Below are positions 1 through 7,407 of a stretch of 64,000 nucleotides of DNA, piece after piece; within the stretch, counting starts at the first letter, position 1, and the number at the start of each line of letters is the position of its first letter. The notes under the pieces were generated by a model, which was not told the DNA's origin, searched no databases, and saw nothing but the letters and a program-made list of their open reading frames with translations. Source of the stretch: Acinetobacter genomosp. 15BJ (GTDB taxonomy: Bacteria; Pseudomonadota; Gammaproteobacteria; Pseudomonadales; Moraxellaceae). The position numbers and the translations under genes were made by a program. The stretch lies in assembly GCF_000400715.1 (NCBI RefSeq), contig NZ_KE007347.1, forward strand, positions 1,216,389 through 1,280,388, read 5' to 3'.

Positions 1-703
1 CATTCCAAAGTAATAGTTTTTGCTTGAGTGGCATCAAACCAAGCCCTAAAAACAGTAACGTGTGATGTGCTTGTAATGACGCTATCATTACAGGCGTAGT
101 TGACAATACACCTGAATCCGCACAGCGCAGCCCTTCATTAGTCTGATCCTCTTTCGGAAATAGGCATTCATAACAGGCTGAATCCGATTCCACCATAAAC
201 ATCTGCCCTTCAAAACCAATGGCTGAGGCACTGATGAGTGGCACCTGATGTTTTTTACACACTGCATTGACCAGATAACGAGTGGTAAAATTATCGCAAC
301 CATCTAAGACTACATCTTGATGCTGTACGAGTTCATCAGCATTCGTTTCATCGAATCGTATATTTTGATAGCTGACCTGTATATGCGGATTAATTTCTTG
401 TAGATGTTTTGCCAATATTTCGGCCTTGTATCGACCTAAATCATTTGTCGTAAATGCGATTTGTCTTTGTAGATTACTTATTTCAATCGTATCGGCATCG
501 ACAATAGTAATCTTTCCCACACCTGCACGTGCCAATAGCTCAGCACTGGTGCAACCGATTCCTCCTGCGCCGATAATCAAGACATTCGCGAGTTTTAGTT
601 TTTCTTGTGCTTCGATATCCCAACCATCTAATAAAATCTGACGACTATAGAGATGCATTTCCTCATTGCTTAGCTCAAATTCGTTTTCTAAATGGTCTGA
701 CAC
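1..703 (-). CDS. ThiF/MoeB/HesA-family adenylyltransferase (3' end outside window)
   Basis: E1-like enzyme that adenylates the C-terminus of a small sulfur-carrier protein (MoaD or ThiS type) in molybdopterin or thiamine biosynthesis. The reverse strand encodes a nucleotide-binding loop with GAGGIG, an NLQRQI segment, CDNFTTRYLVN, and the zinc Cys pair in ACYECLF, all in the order seen in MoeB/ThiF. The C-terminal part, which holds the second Cys pair, lies beyond position 1. No ATG fits. I chose the GTG at 703, which gives VSDHLENEFELSNEE before the conserved YSRQILL. The frame stays open to about 863, so a longer product cannot be excluded. MoeB and ThiF cannot be told apart from this fragment. 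Confidence 0.85.
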   Translation of the reverse strand, partial: MSDHLENEFELSNEEMHLYSRQILLDGWDIEAQEKLKLANVLIIGAGGIGCTSAELLARAGVGKITIVDADTIEISNLQRQIAFTTNDLGRYKAEILAKHLQEINPHIQVSYQNIRFDETNADELVQHQDVVLDGCDNFTTRYLVNAVCKKHQVPLISASAIGFEGQMFMVESDSACYECLFPKEDQTNEGLRCADSGVLSTTPVMIASLQAHHTLLFLGLGLMPLKQKLLLWN

Positions 704-864
704 GTGACTTGCTTCTTTATCATCAAGGGTAATGCCGATTTTAAGTCGATGTAGGATTTGAGGAAAGTAATAAATGGGAACGAACACTGTTTTCTTTTGA
801 CAAAAAGCTATTTTTACCCCAATATTTTTCTTACTCTTTAACAGCTTAATCAAATCAATAAGTT

Positions 865-949
865 ACTATATCAGTTAAAAACTTTGGGTATTTCTGCCTT
901 TTGGGATATAACTGAATGTTTTAACTTATATTATTTCAATTATTTTATA
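865..949 (+). promoter_or_regulatory. Probable CRISPR leader
   Basis: AT-rich stretch of about 85 bases between the end of the open ThiF/MoeB frame and the first intact CRISPR repeat. The degenerate repeat is at the other end of the array, so this side should be the leader that carries the crRNA promoter and the spacer-integration signals. Orientation and position are inferred; no promoter was proven. Confidence 0.5.
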
Positions 950-1157
950 GTTCATGACGGCATACGTCATTTAGAAATACAGAAACGGCAGTTATTTTAA
1001 ATCAACCTAGTTCATGACGGCATACGTCATTTAGAAAGTTTTATGAAAAGTCTAAAACTGAGCCGATCGGTTCATGACGGCATACGTCATTTAGAAAAAC
1101 GTAATAATAATGATGCCTGTGCCGTCTACGTTCATGACGGCATACGTCACATAAATT
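950..1157 (+). CRISPR. Short type I-F-like CRISPR array, 4 repeats and 3 spacers, no cas genes nearby
   Basis: Repeats of 28 bases begin at 950, 1010, 1070 and 1130, giving an exact 60-base period with three 32-base spacers (978-1009, 1038-1069, 1098-1129). Each repeat starts GTTCATGACGG and ends CATTTAGAAA, with the short palindrome TGACG/CGTCA in the middle; this matches the length, spacer size and ending of type I-F repeats known from Acinetobacter and Pseudomonas. The first three repeats are identical. The fourth keeps its first 19-20 bases and then diverges, as terminal repeats do, and its last two bases touch the stop codon of the next gene (1156-1158). No cas1, cas2-3, csy or cas6f gene is visible in the window. 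Confidence 0.93.
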
Positions 1158-1605
1158 AATGTTCTAACTGGAGATAAGATTTAAACTGAAAACCACGATG
1201 TATCAAAGCGTTTAAAGAAATGGGAAATCTAATTCTGGCAGTTTGTAATACTTGAAGAACCCATGTTTTTTCGGCTAAAAATTCAAATAAGATCTTATCA
1301 TCACATATCCTCAGACCAGTAAAGATATCGGTCTGATAAACCTGTCCTATCCATAATGACTCCAGCAATATATTTTTATCCAGATCGGCTAAGGCCAAAG
1401 TTAAAGTTTCCTCGAAGATACAATCATGGCTAAGGAAAAGAAGATAGCAGTGAGAATATACACAGACCACACCTTCTAACACTTTACCCTCAACCCTAAC
1501 CCCTGTCTTTTTCCCTTTCACCAAGACTTCAGACTGGGGCAAACACTTATCTGTCATATCTTGGATCAATGCTAAACCGATATAATCAGCCACATACATA
1601 TTCAA
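1156..1605 (-). CDS. Hypothetical protein, 149 aa
   Basis: Not recognised. The product has no clear signal peptide or membrane segment. It looks beta-rich, with several hydrophobic strands around residues 45-60 and 95-125 and scattered Cys residues (about 22, 48, 53, 62, 101) that form no obvious metal site. It lies on the same strand as the lipase foldase gene, 51 bases after that gene ends, so co-transcription is possible. Its stop codon abuts the last, degenerate CRISPR repeat. The ATG at 1605 gives MNMYVADY; the second ATG two codons on is an equal alternative. Confidence 0.6.
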   Translation of the reverse strand: MNMYVADYIGLALIQDMTDKCLPQSEVLVKGKKTGVRVEGKVLEGVVCVYSHCYLLFLSHDCIFEETLTLALADLDKNILLESLWIGQVYQTDIFTGLRICDDKILFEFLAEKTWVLQVLQTARIRFPISLNALIHRGFQFKSYLQLEH

Positions 1606-1656
1606 CTTTGCCTAATAAAATGATTACTGATTATATTTCCATCTATTACTTTGACT

Positions 1657-2691
1657 CTACTTCCGATCATGCATCATTTCATAAGACTGAGCTCTTAATA
1701 AATCTTCTTTAGTTCCAAAAGATTGATTACGTAACTGATTAATTGACTGCTGTTTACTGGCATCACTTGCATCGCTTTTTAAAATTTGGTCACGTTCAGC
1801 CAAATATCCATTCACCTGTGTTTGCCATCCTGCTTCTTCTTGATCAACTTTCTCCAAACGATCCGCTGCTTCTGGCCCCAATAAGCTTTCACGCATATTC
1901 CGCAGCTCTTGTGCAGAACCGCCCTTTTCCCGAACCTCTTGAGTCAGCTGCTGCAATTCGGCGAATTGCATCGAAACCCGAACACCATCAGCCAATGTTG
2001 TTGGAAGTTGATCAATCAATTTCGCCAACTCAGCCGCCTTTTGTTGAGCGCTCAGGGTTTTATTGGCATGAATACGCATTTGATCGATATTAAACTGGTT
2101 CAAATTACGTTCATTGCCAAATAACGCATTGATCTCAGCCGCATTAAAAAATTGCTGTTGTACTTTGTACATCTGCTCAATCACTTTTTGATATCCATCA
2201 ATATCACCTGTTTTAAAATTACCCGTCGGTTTTATATTTTTTAAGGCATGGGTATAAGCAACATATTGATCTAGCAGATAGCTCGCATAACTTGAAGCTG
2301 TGTCAGGTAAAGTCGCAGTGAGATACTGTCGAATATCGGTAATCAGTTCCGTTTCGGTTTTTTCACCTAAACTGGAAAAGAAATAATCAAAACAACTACG
2401 AATCCCAACGGTTAAAATCAATTTACCGTTTGCATCGACCTGAATTGGACAGTCAATTTCGGTACCTCGCAATGAAGATGCCAATTCAGGCATTTTGCCT
2501 TTTTGATTATTTTTCGCACTCCCCTCTAAGCTATTTTCTGTAATTTGTGATTGAGCCTGTTGATTTGGCGCATGCTGGGTATTTTGAGCATCTGGTTTAA
2601 ATATCCAATAGATTAAAGCCAGTAAGAGCAATAAACATACGATTAAAACTATACTGATGGTTTTATTATTCAAAAATTTACCGTTCATCAT
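1657..2691 (-). CDS. lifO: Lipase-specific foldase (lipase chaperone)
   Basis: Membrane-anchored periplasmic steric chaperone that folds the secreted lipase encoded just upstream. A single hydrophobic anchor spans about residues 11-31, followed by a polar Gln/Asn-rich linker. Residues 98-110 match the Lif signature RxxFDY(F/C)xSxxGE (here R98, F101-D102-Y103, S106, G109-E110), the motif needed to activate the lipase. The rest is a long, charged, mainly helical domain, as expected for the clamp that wraps the lipase. Length (344 aa) is normal for the family. The gene follows the lipase gene on the same strand after 77 bases. It is also called lipB or lif in other species. Confidence 0.93.
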   Translation of the reverse strand: MMNGKFLNNKTISIVLIVCLLLLLALIYWIFKPDAQNTQHAPNQQAQSQITENSLEGSAKNNQKGKMPELASSLRGTEIDCPIQVDANGKLILTVGIRSCFDYFFSSLGEKTETELITDIRQYLTATLPDTASSYASYLLDQYVAYTHALKNIKPTGNFKTGDIDGYQKVIEQMYKVQQQFFNAAEINALFGNERNLNQFNIDQMRIHANKTLSAQQKAAELAKLIDQLPTTLADGVRVSMQFAELQQLTQEVREKGGSAQELRNMRESLLGPEAADRLEKVDQEEAGWQTQVNGYLAERDQILKSDASDASKQQSINQLRNQSFGTKEDLLRAQSYEMMHDRK

Positions 2692-2729
2692 CCCTTGCTC
2701 TATTTATCATTCTTTCGTTGAACCGTTAA

Positions 2730-2762
2730 TAGCCAAAGGAGCAACGGATTGCCCCTTTGGCA
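2730..2762 (-). other. Intercistronic hairpin between lipase and foldase genes
   Basis: Inverted repeat of GCCAAAGG-type arms around a 12-14 base loop, in the gap between the lipase stop and the foldase start. Read on the minus strand it is not followed by a T run, so it looks more like an mRNA-stabilising or partially attenuating stem than a full terminator. This fits the need for more lipase than foldase. The role is inferred. Confidence 0.5.
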
Positions 2763-2768
2763 AATAAA

Positions 2769-3785
2769 TTATAAACCTTGATTTTTTAAGCGATTTGCTT
2801 GAGTACGATAAGGGGTTACTGGGTTTTGTAAGAAACCAACCAACCCGAGGATCTGGTTTACTTCATCTAAATGGTTAAATGCATAATTGTCACGAATCAC
2901 AGTTCCCAAATGACTCGAACAACGCGGCACTAAGCCATCATTTTCACCAGAAATCAGTAAAGAAGTTGCTGTTAATGCATAGTCCATCGGATCTAAAGCA
3001 TTGGTAAACGGACTGGTTCCACTCCAAGAATAATAACGCACACCATTGACTAGTTCTGTTCCTGAACCACACGCTGTGGTTGGTACACCTGCTGGAAAAC
3101 GCTGGTTAAAATTGGCTGAACCGCGAGTCGTTAAAGAGTCTAAGCCTGCCAGTGCATCTTGATCATAATAATGTCCAGAACCAATACCCACCAACGAGAA
3201 GAAGGCATTCACCCCTGCCGCAATAATAGGTGCAAGTGCTGGACCTACAGGAGACTTAACCACTGAGTCAACCACATCTGCAACATCCGAACCTTTGGTT
3301 GGACCACCCACCGCTGTGACTGAAGCAATTTTGTTAGGCAACAAACTCGCAACATAACGAACTGATTGAGAGCCATGGCTATGGCCAATTAAGTTAATTT
3401 TCTCCGCACCAGTAATTGCCAATACTTGCTTCGCCTGTAGCAATAATTGCTCACCGCGTACTTCTGATGAATTAAAAGAAGCTTGTTGTGCGACAAAGAC
3501 ATTTGCACCATTACCCACCAAGTCCTCTGTAATACCATTCCAGTACTGCAAAGGACCAACCGCAGAGAAACCTGCCATCCCATGTGCCAATAGAATTGGA
3601 TATTTAGTTTTCGCATAACTTGATGTCACACTGGTGCTACCGCCGACTGAACAAGAGTTCACATTACAGTTTTGCCATGATGCCTTTGGTGCAAAAAAAT
3701 CAAACAAACCTGCATGTACTACAGATCCGCTGCTCACCACCATGCCTGCCATCAGCGCCATGACATTTAAATATTTTTTCTTCAC
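2769..3785 (-). CDS. lipA: Secreted triacylglycerol lipase (family I)
   Basis: Extracellular lipase that hydrolyses triacylglycerols and fatty-acid esters. Residues 1-25 form a signal peptide ending VHA, so export would be by Sec and type II secretion. The alpha/beta-hydrolase core shows the oxyanion segment LLAHGMAGF (about 66-73), the nucleophile elbow GHSHGS with Ser136, a probable acid Asp283 (ENDGLV) and His305 (FNHLDEV). Cys238 and Cys289 are placed like the disulfide of Pseudomonas and Burkholderia lipases. The dependent foldase follows in the same operon, and a divergent AraC-type gene starts 279 bases upstream. Not to be confused with lipoyl synthase LipA later in the window. Confidence 0.93.
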   Translation of the reverse strand: MKKKYLNVMALMAGMVVSSGSVVHAGLFDFFAPKASWQNCNVNSCSVGGSTSVTSSYAKTKYPILLAHGMAGFSAVGPLQYWNGITEDLVGNGANVFVAQQASFNSSEVRGEQLLLQAKQVLAITGAEKINLIGHSHGSQSVRYVASLLPNKIASVTAVGGPTKGSDVADVVDSVVKSPVGPALAPIIAAGVNAFFSLVGIGSGHYYDQDALAGLDSLTTRGSANFNQRFPAGVPTTACGSGTELVNGVRYYSWSGTSPFTNALDPMDYALTATSLLISGENDGLVPRCSSHLGTVIRDNYAFNHLDEVNQILGLVGFLQNPVTPYRTQANRLKNQGL

Positions 3786-3925
3786 GTTTTGCTCCTAGCA
3801 TTTTTCATTTTTATTACAACGATTTAGTCTTTTTCTTCGTATCTGGAATCATTCCGAGCATACAAACGACTGGAAAAAATTATACTCCTTCGCAATATTG
3901 TGTGATTTTTAGACTAAAACAAACT

Positions 3926-3956
3926 GTGCCAAAATCATAACAATTCGTGCCAAAAT
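3926..3956. promoter_or_regulatory. Putative AraC-type operator (two direct half-sites, 21-bp period)
   Basis: GTGCCAAAAT occurs at 3926-3935 and again at 3947-3956, exactly 21 bases apart, which is two helical turns. AraC-family proteins typically bind such same-face direct repeats. The site lies between the divergent lipase gene and the AraC-type gene at 4064, so that regulator is the obvious candidate ligand. The binding itself is inferred. Confidence 0.6.
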
Positions 3957-4063
3957 TACGCTGGATTGAAAAAATTCCGATGAATGCACATTTTCAAATC
4001 CATCACTCTGCTTTAATTTCAGAATGAATTGGATCAGCTTTAAAATGGAATTTAATTCGTCCT

Positions 4064-5083
4064 ATGAGTATTCCCCGTCTTCATAATCAGCATTTTATTA
4101 GTAGCTCTTATGCACATCTACTGAGTGAGGTGGTATCAGGATGGAATATTTCAGCTGAAACCTTATTTTGGGGCACAGGTGTTGAAATTGATAAACTATC
4201 TGATCTCAATGATAAGATCAGCCTAAATGCCTTTAAAAAAGTGATTGCTCGAACCATTGAGTTAACACAAGAACAAGGCATCGGTTTTTATGCAGGAACC
4301 CAGTTAAAAATCAGTTCACATGGCTTACTCGGTTTTACTGTTGCCATTTCAAAAAATGCCTTAGAAGCGATTGAAACCATTAATCAATTTGTCAGCTTGC
4401 AATGTTCATTTGTCGAATTAAATTTTAAAGTTGAAAATGAGCTCGCCTATTACAGCATTGCTTATGATCGTTCCTTACTGAATTTTAATGATGAATCTGA
4501 TACGCAAGCCTACGAGTTTAGCTGTATTTTCTTTCTGACTGGTTTTGTGCATTTAGTCCGATTCTTTATCCCAGACTTCAAACCTAGCATCGACCTACAA
4601 TGTAAATACCCTGATTATTTTTCTCGTTTTAACGACATCTTGGCATCTACTTTTGTAGAAATACGTTATGAACAGCCTTATACCCGCTTAATTGCCGCTG
4701 CAACTTTTCTAGACGCACCACTCAGTATGGCCGATCCACTCACAGCAGAGAAATTTAAATTACTGTGTCAAAAAGAGCTGGATGAACTACATGCGACGCA
4801 AGATATTTTACAACGAGTCAAATATTTGATTGATGATAAAACAGAAGGCTTACTCAGTATTGATCAAGTTGCTCAAAAGCTAAACTTAACCAAAAGAACC
4901 TTACAACGGATGTTGCAAGAAAAAACCATCAGTTTCCAAAGCTTATATGATGAGGTACGAAAAGAAAAAGCCAAGAAACTGATGCTAAATCCTTTTATGA
5001 CCAAAGATGAGCTTGCTAAAAAACTGGGATATTCCTCTCTCTCAAGTTTTAATCGTGCCTATAAACGCTGGGAAATTGAATAA
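4064..5083 (+). CDS. AraC-family transcriptional regulator (OruR type), probable lipase regulator
   Basis: DNA-binding regulator of 339 aa with the arrangement of OruR-like AraC proteins: an N-terminal ligand-sensing region (about residues 15-200, with the segment SSHGLLGFTVAISKNALEA typical of these domains) and a C-terminal double helix-turn-helix (about 245-335, with KLNLTKRTLQRMLQEK and a second helix pair ending SSFNRAYKRWE). It is divergent from the lipase gene and shares with it an intergenic region that carries a 21-bp direct repeat. Control of lipase expression is therefore a reasonable inference; the inducer is unknown. Confidence 0.85.
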   Translation: MSIPRLHNQHFISSSYAHLLSEVVSGWNISAETLFWGTGVEIDKLSDLNDKISLNAFKKVIARTIELTQEQGIGFYAGTQLKISSHGLLGFTVAISKNALEAIETINQFVSLQCSFVELNFKVENELAYYSIAYDRSLLNFNDESDTQAYEFSCIFFLTGFVHLVRFFIPDFKPSIDLQCKYPDYFSRFNDILASTFVEIRYEQPYTRLIAAATFLDAPLSMADPLTAEKFKLLCQKELDELHATQDILQRVKYLIDDKTEGLLSIDQVAQKLNLTKRTLQRMLQEKTISFQSLYDEVRKEKAKKLMLNPFMTKDELAKKLGYSSLSSFNRAYKRWEIE

Positions 5084-5139
5084 TAAATTAGAGAACTTTA
5101 TGTAACAATGGAGTGATGTCTCAACCTTGTGGATGTTAT

Positions 5140-5718
5140 ATGAGTCAGCCAGAAATTACCGCTGTTGAACTTCCTAAAGCCTATCGCCTGCTCAATCATG
5201 GCCCGACAGTTTTGGTTTCTGCTCAGTATGGGCAAGAGCGCAATGTCATGGCAGCGGCTTGGGCTTGCGCACTGGAACTTACGCCAGCCAAAGTCACGGT
5301 GGTTCTAGATAAAAGTACCAAGACTCGCCAATTGGTTGAGCAAAGTGGTTATTTTGCCTTACAAGTGCCCTGCTATGCGCAAATTGATATGGTGCATCAA
5401 CTTGGAACCATTAGCCAGTTTGATCATCCAAGTAAGTTAGAAGAATGCAAAACTGAATTGTTTTACCAAGATGATTTTCCTGTCCCACTGGTAGCAGGTA
5501 GTCTGGCTTGGCTGATCTGTAAAGTGATTCCAGAACCACACAATCAACAAGCCCATGATTTGTTTATCGGCTCAGTAGTGGGTGCTTGGGCTGATTCACG
5601 GGTATTCCGCGATGGGCATTGGCACTTTCAAGATGCCAGTAAAGAGTTGCGTAGTCTGCATTACATTGCAGGCGGTACATTCTATCTGATTGGTGACGAA
5701 GTCACGGCGAAGAAATAG
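5140..5718 (+). CDS. Flavin reductase-like (FMN-binding split-barrel) protein
   Basis: Small flavoprotein of the flavin reductase/DIM6-NTAB family, members of which reduce FMN with NAD(P)H or serve as the reductase partner of a monooxygenase. The N-terminal half carries the FMN-binding split-barrel pattern (VLVSAQYG..RNVMAAAWACALE, then VVLDKSTKTRQLVEQSGYFALQVP), and a DIM6-like segment LVAGSLAWLICKV follows. In-frame starts exist at 5113 (GTG), 5116 (ATG) and 5140 (ATG). I prefer 5140 because the extra N-terminus is Cys-rich and unlike the family, and the GGAG before 5116 is too close to that start. The partner and substrate are unknown. It follows the AraC gene on the same strand. Confidence 0.78.
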   Translation: MSQPEITAVELPKAYRLLNHGPTVLVSAQYGQERNVMAAAWACALELTPAKVTVVLDKSTKTRQLVEQSGYFALQVPCYAQIDMVHQLGTISQFDHPSKLEECKTELFYQDDFPVPLVAGSLAWLICKVIPEPHNQQAHDLFIGSVVGAWADSRVFRDGHWHFQDASKELRSLHYIAGGTFYLIGDEVTAKK

Positions 5719-5728
5719 CAATGGATAT

Positions 5729-5758
5729 GAGGCAAGGTAGAATAAGCTTTGCCTCTTT
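5729..5758 (+). terminator. Rho-independent terminator after flavin reductase-like gene
   Basis: Arms GAGGCAA and TTGCCTC enclose a loop of about 13 bases and are followed by TTTTA. It lies 11 bases after the stop codon. Confidence 0.65.
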
Positions 5759-6327
5759 TATTGGTCATTGATTTTCATCAATTCACGATACATAAGATCC
5801 AAGAACTGCTGCTGTTCTTGGTCATTTTTAAAGTAACGTTGATAAAGACCACTACAGCTTTGCACATCAGCAATATTGGCTTTATTAAACGACCAATCCT
5901 TTCGATCTTTGATGCTGATTCCTAGATCATCATCACAACTCTGCCATAGCTGAGAAAATCTGGTTCGTTTATCTGCATCTAGTTTTTTAAAGTCGGCATA
6001 CACAGAATAGCCGCACATAGCTGAATTAAAAAACTGAGAAATCATGGTGACTGGTACACCACCCCAATCGATGCTTTGACCAATGGGCAATCGAATATCG
6101 GTCAGTTTATTTTCTGACATGATCTTGGGCTGCTTACCTTGTTTGAAGTACTGTTCCTTATAGACCAAGGTCGTTCCTGCTGGAACATGAATTTTTTTAA
6201 CCAACATTGGTTGCTGTGTCACATAGTAGGGATAATTGGGTCTTGAGTTACCACCTGTCGGGCTCATATTCCCCACACAACCTGCTAAAGACACAATCAT
6301 AGCAGATAAAAAGATCATCGCTTTCAT
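5758..6327 (-). CDS. Hypothetical lipoprotein
   Basis: Probable outer-membrane lipoprotein of about 189 aa. From the ATG at 6327 the N-terminus is MKAMIFLSAMIVSLAGC, a short hydrophobic core ending in a lipobox whose Cys would be lipidated. The mature part contains four further Cys residues (in CGYSVYADF, SCDDDLG and SCSGLYQRYF) that could form disulfides. An upstream TTG at 6351 would put eight residues before a normal lipoprotein signal, so I rejected it. The function is not recognised. It is convergent with the flavin reductase-like gene and shares its terminator region. Confidence 0.75.
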   Translation of the reverse strand: MKAMIFLSAMIVSLAGCVGNMSPTGGNSRPNYPYYVTQQPMLVKKIHVPAGTTLVYKEQYFKQGKQPKIMSENKLTDIRLPIGQSIDWGGVPVTMISQFFNSAMCGYSVYADFKKLDADKRTRFSQLWQSCDDDLGISIKDRKDWSFNKANIADVQSCSGLYQRYFKNDQEQQQFLDLMYRELMKINDQ

Positions 6328-6423
6328 CGTTGTTATTATCATCCAGATCAATATTCTGATTCGACCTTAAAACGAAATCGATTCGAAAACAATATCAAAT
6401 ACCAAACAGCATCAATGCCAAAG

Positions 6424-6455
6424 TAAAAACCGCTGTGAAGCCCACAGCGGCTTTA
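6424..6455 (-). terminator. Terminator after short-chain dehydrogenase gene
   Basis: Stem CCGCTGTG/CACAGCGG with a 5-base loop; on the minus strand it is followed by TTTTTAC. It lies about 40 bases past the stop codon of the dehydrogenase. Confidence 0.7.
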
Positions 6456-6493
6456 CATAAAATCAGATCTTGATGTCCTAATTAAAATAAAAA

Positions 6494-7264
6494 TTACTTC
6501 GCCGCCATACGGATTGCACCGTCTAAACGGATTACCTCACCATTCAAATAGGAATTTTCAGCAATATGTGCCACTAAGCGCGCGAACTCTTCTGGGCGAC
6601 CTAAACGTGATGGATAAGGCACCATTTGTCCTAAAGCATCTTGCACATTTTGAGGCAAACCTTTCAACATTGGAGTTTCCATAATCCCTGGGGCAATGGT
6701 CATGACACGGATACCATGCCGCGCTAACTCTCGTGCAATCGGTAAAGTCATCGCCACCACAGCACCTTTTGATGCAGAATAAGCCGCTTGTCCAATCTGA
6801 CCATCAAAGGCAGCCACTGACGCGGTATTCACAATCACGCCACGATCTTCGTCACCTTCTGCAACGGTATTTTTACTCATCGCATCTGCTGCAAAACGTA
6901 GCATATTGAATGTCCCTGTGACATTGATATGCAAGGTTTTTGAGAACATGGCCAAATCATGTACGCCGTCTTTACCGACGACTTTTGCAGAGGGGCCAAT
7001 GCCTGCACAATTGATCAGACCATAAACACTGCCATGTTTCGCCAATACATCTTTAAAAAACTGCTCTGCCGCAGCTTCATCAGTCACATCCAGTTTTACA
7101 AATTCTGCTTGAGCACCTAATGTCTGCGCTTGTTGTTCCCCAGCGTCGACATTCATATCGACCAAAGTGACAGAAGCCCCCTTTTCTACTAAATATTCCG
7201 CTGTTGCTGCGCCTAGACCCGAACCGCCACCTGTAATAACAAAATGTTTTCCCTGAATTTTCAT
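6494..7264 (-). CDS. SDR-family NAD(P)-dependent oxidoreductase (3-hydroxyacyl-CoA dehydrogenase-like)
   Basis: Classical short-chain dehydrogenase of 256 aa. It has the cofactor loop TGGGSGLG (11-18), an acidic Asp36 at the end of beta-2 that favours NAD+, the NAG motif as CAGIG (86-90), Asn113, and the catalytic Ser149, Tyr162 and Lys166 (YSASK). The overall pattern (DRGVIVNTASVAAFDGQIGQ, GIRVMTIAPGIMETPML) is that of the type II 3-hydroxyacyl-CoA dehydrogenase/HSD10 group, which oxidises 3-hydroxyacyl-CoA or steroid alcohols. The gene is divergent from an AraC-type regulator at 7408 that probably controls it. The natural substrate is uncertain. Confidence 0.88.
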   Translation of the reverse strand: MKIQGKHFVITGGGSGLGAATAEYLVEKGASVTLVDMNVDAGEQQAQTLGAQAEFVKLDVTDEAAAEQFFKDVLAKHGSVYGLINCAGIGPSAKVVGKDGVHDLAMFSKTLHINVTGTFNMLRFAADAMSKNTVAEGDEDRGVIVNTASVAAFDGQIGQAAYSASKGAVVAMTLPIARELARHGIRVMTIAPGIMETPMLKGLPQNVQDALGQMVPYPSRLGRPEEFARLVAHIAENSYLNGEVIRLDGAIRMAAK

Positions 7265-7337
7265 TTACGTTTCCTATCAAATTAAAGATATAAATTTTTA
7301 TAACTAAGCCTAAAGGCAAGTTTTTTCCGATACAATT

Positions 7338-7369
7338 TCAAAAAGTCGCAAATTTGCTGCGGCTTTTGA
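7338..7369. other. Inverted repeat in the SDR/AraC intergenic region
   Basis: Arms TCAAAAAGTCGCA and TGCGGCTTTTGA pair around a 7-base loop with one bulge. No T run follows on either strand, so it is not a convincing terminator. It lies in the shared control region of two divergent genes and may be an operator or a 5' UTR stem. Confidence 0.4.
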
Positions 7370-7407
7370 GCATTCGATTTCATTTTTCTCCTGTATTTTA
7401 TTGATAT

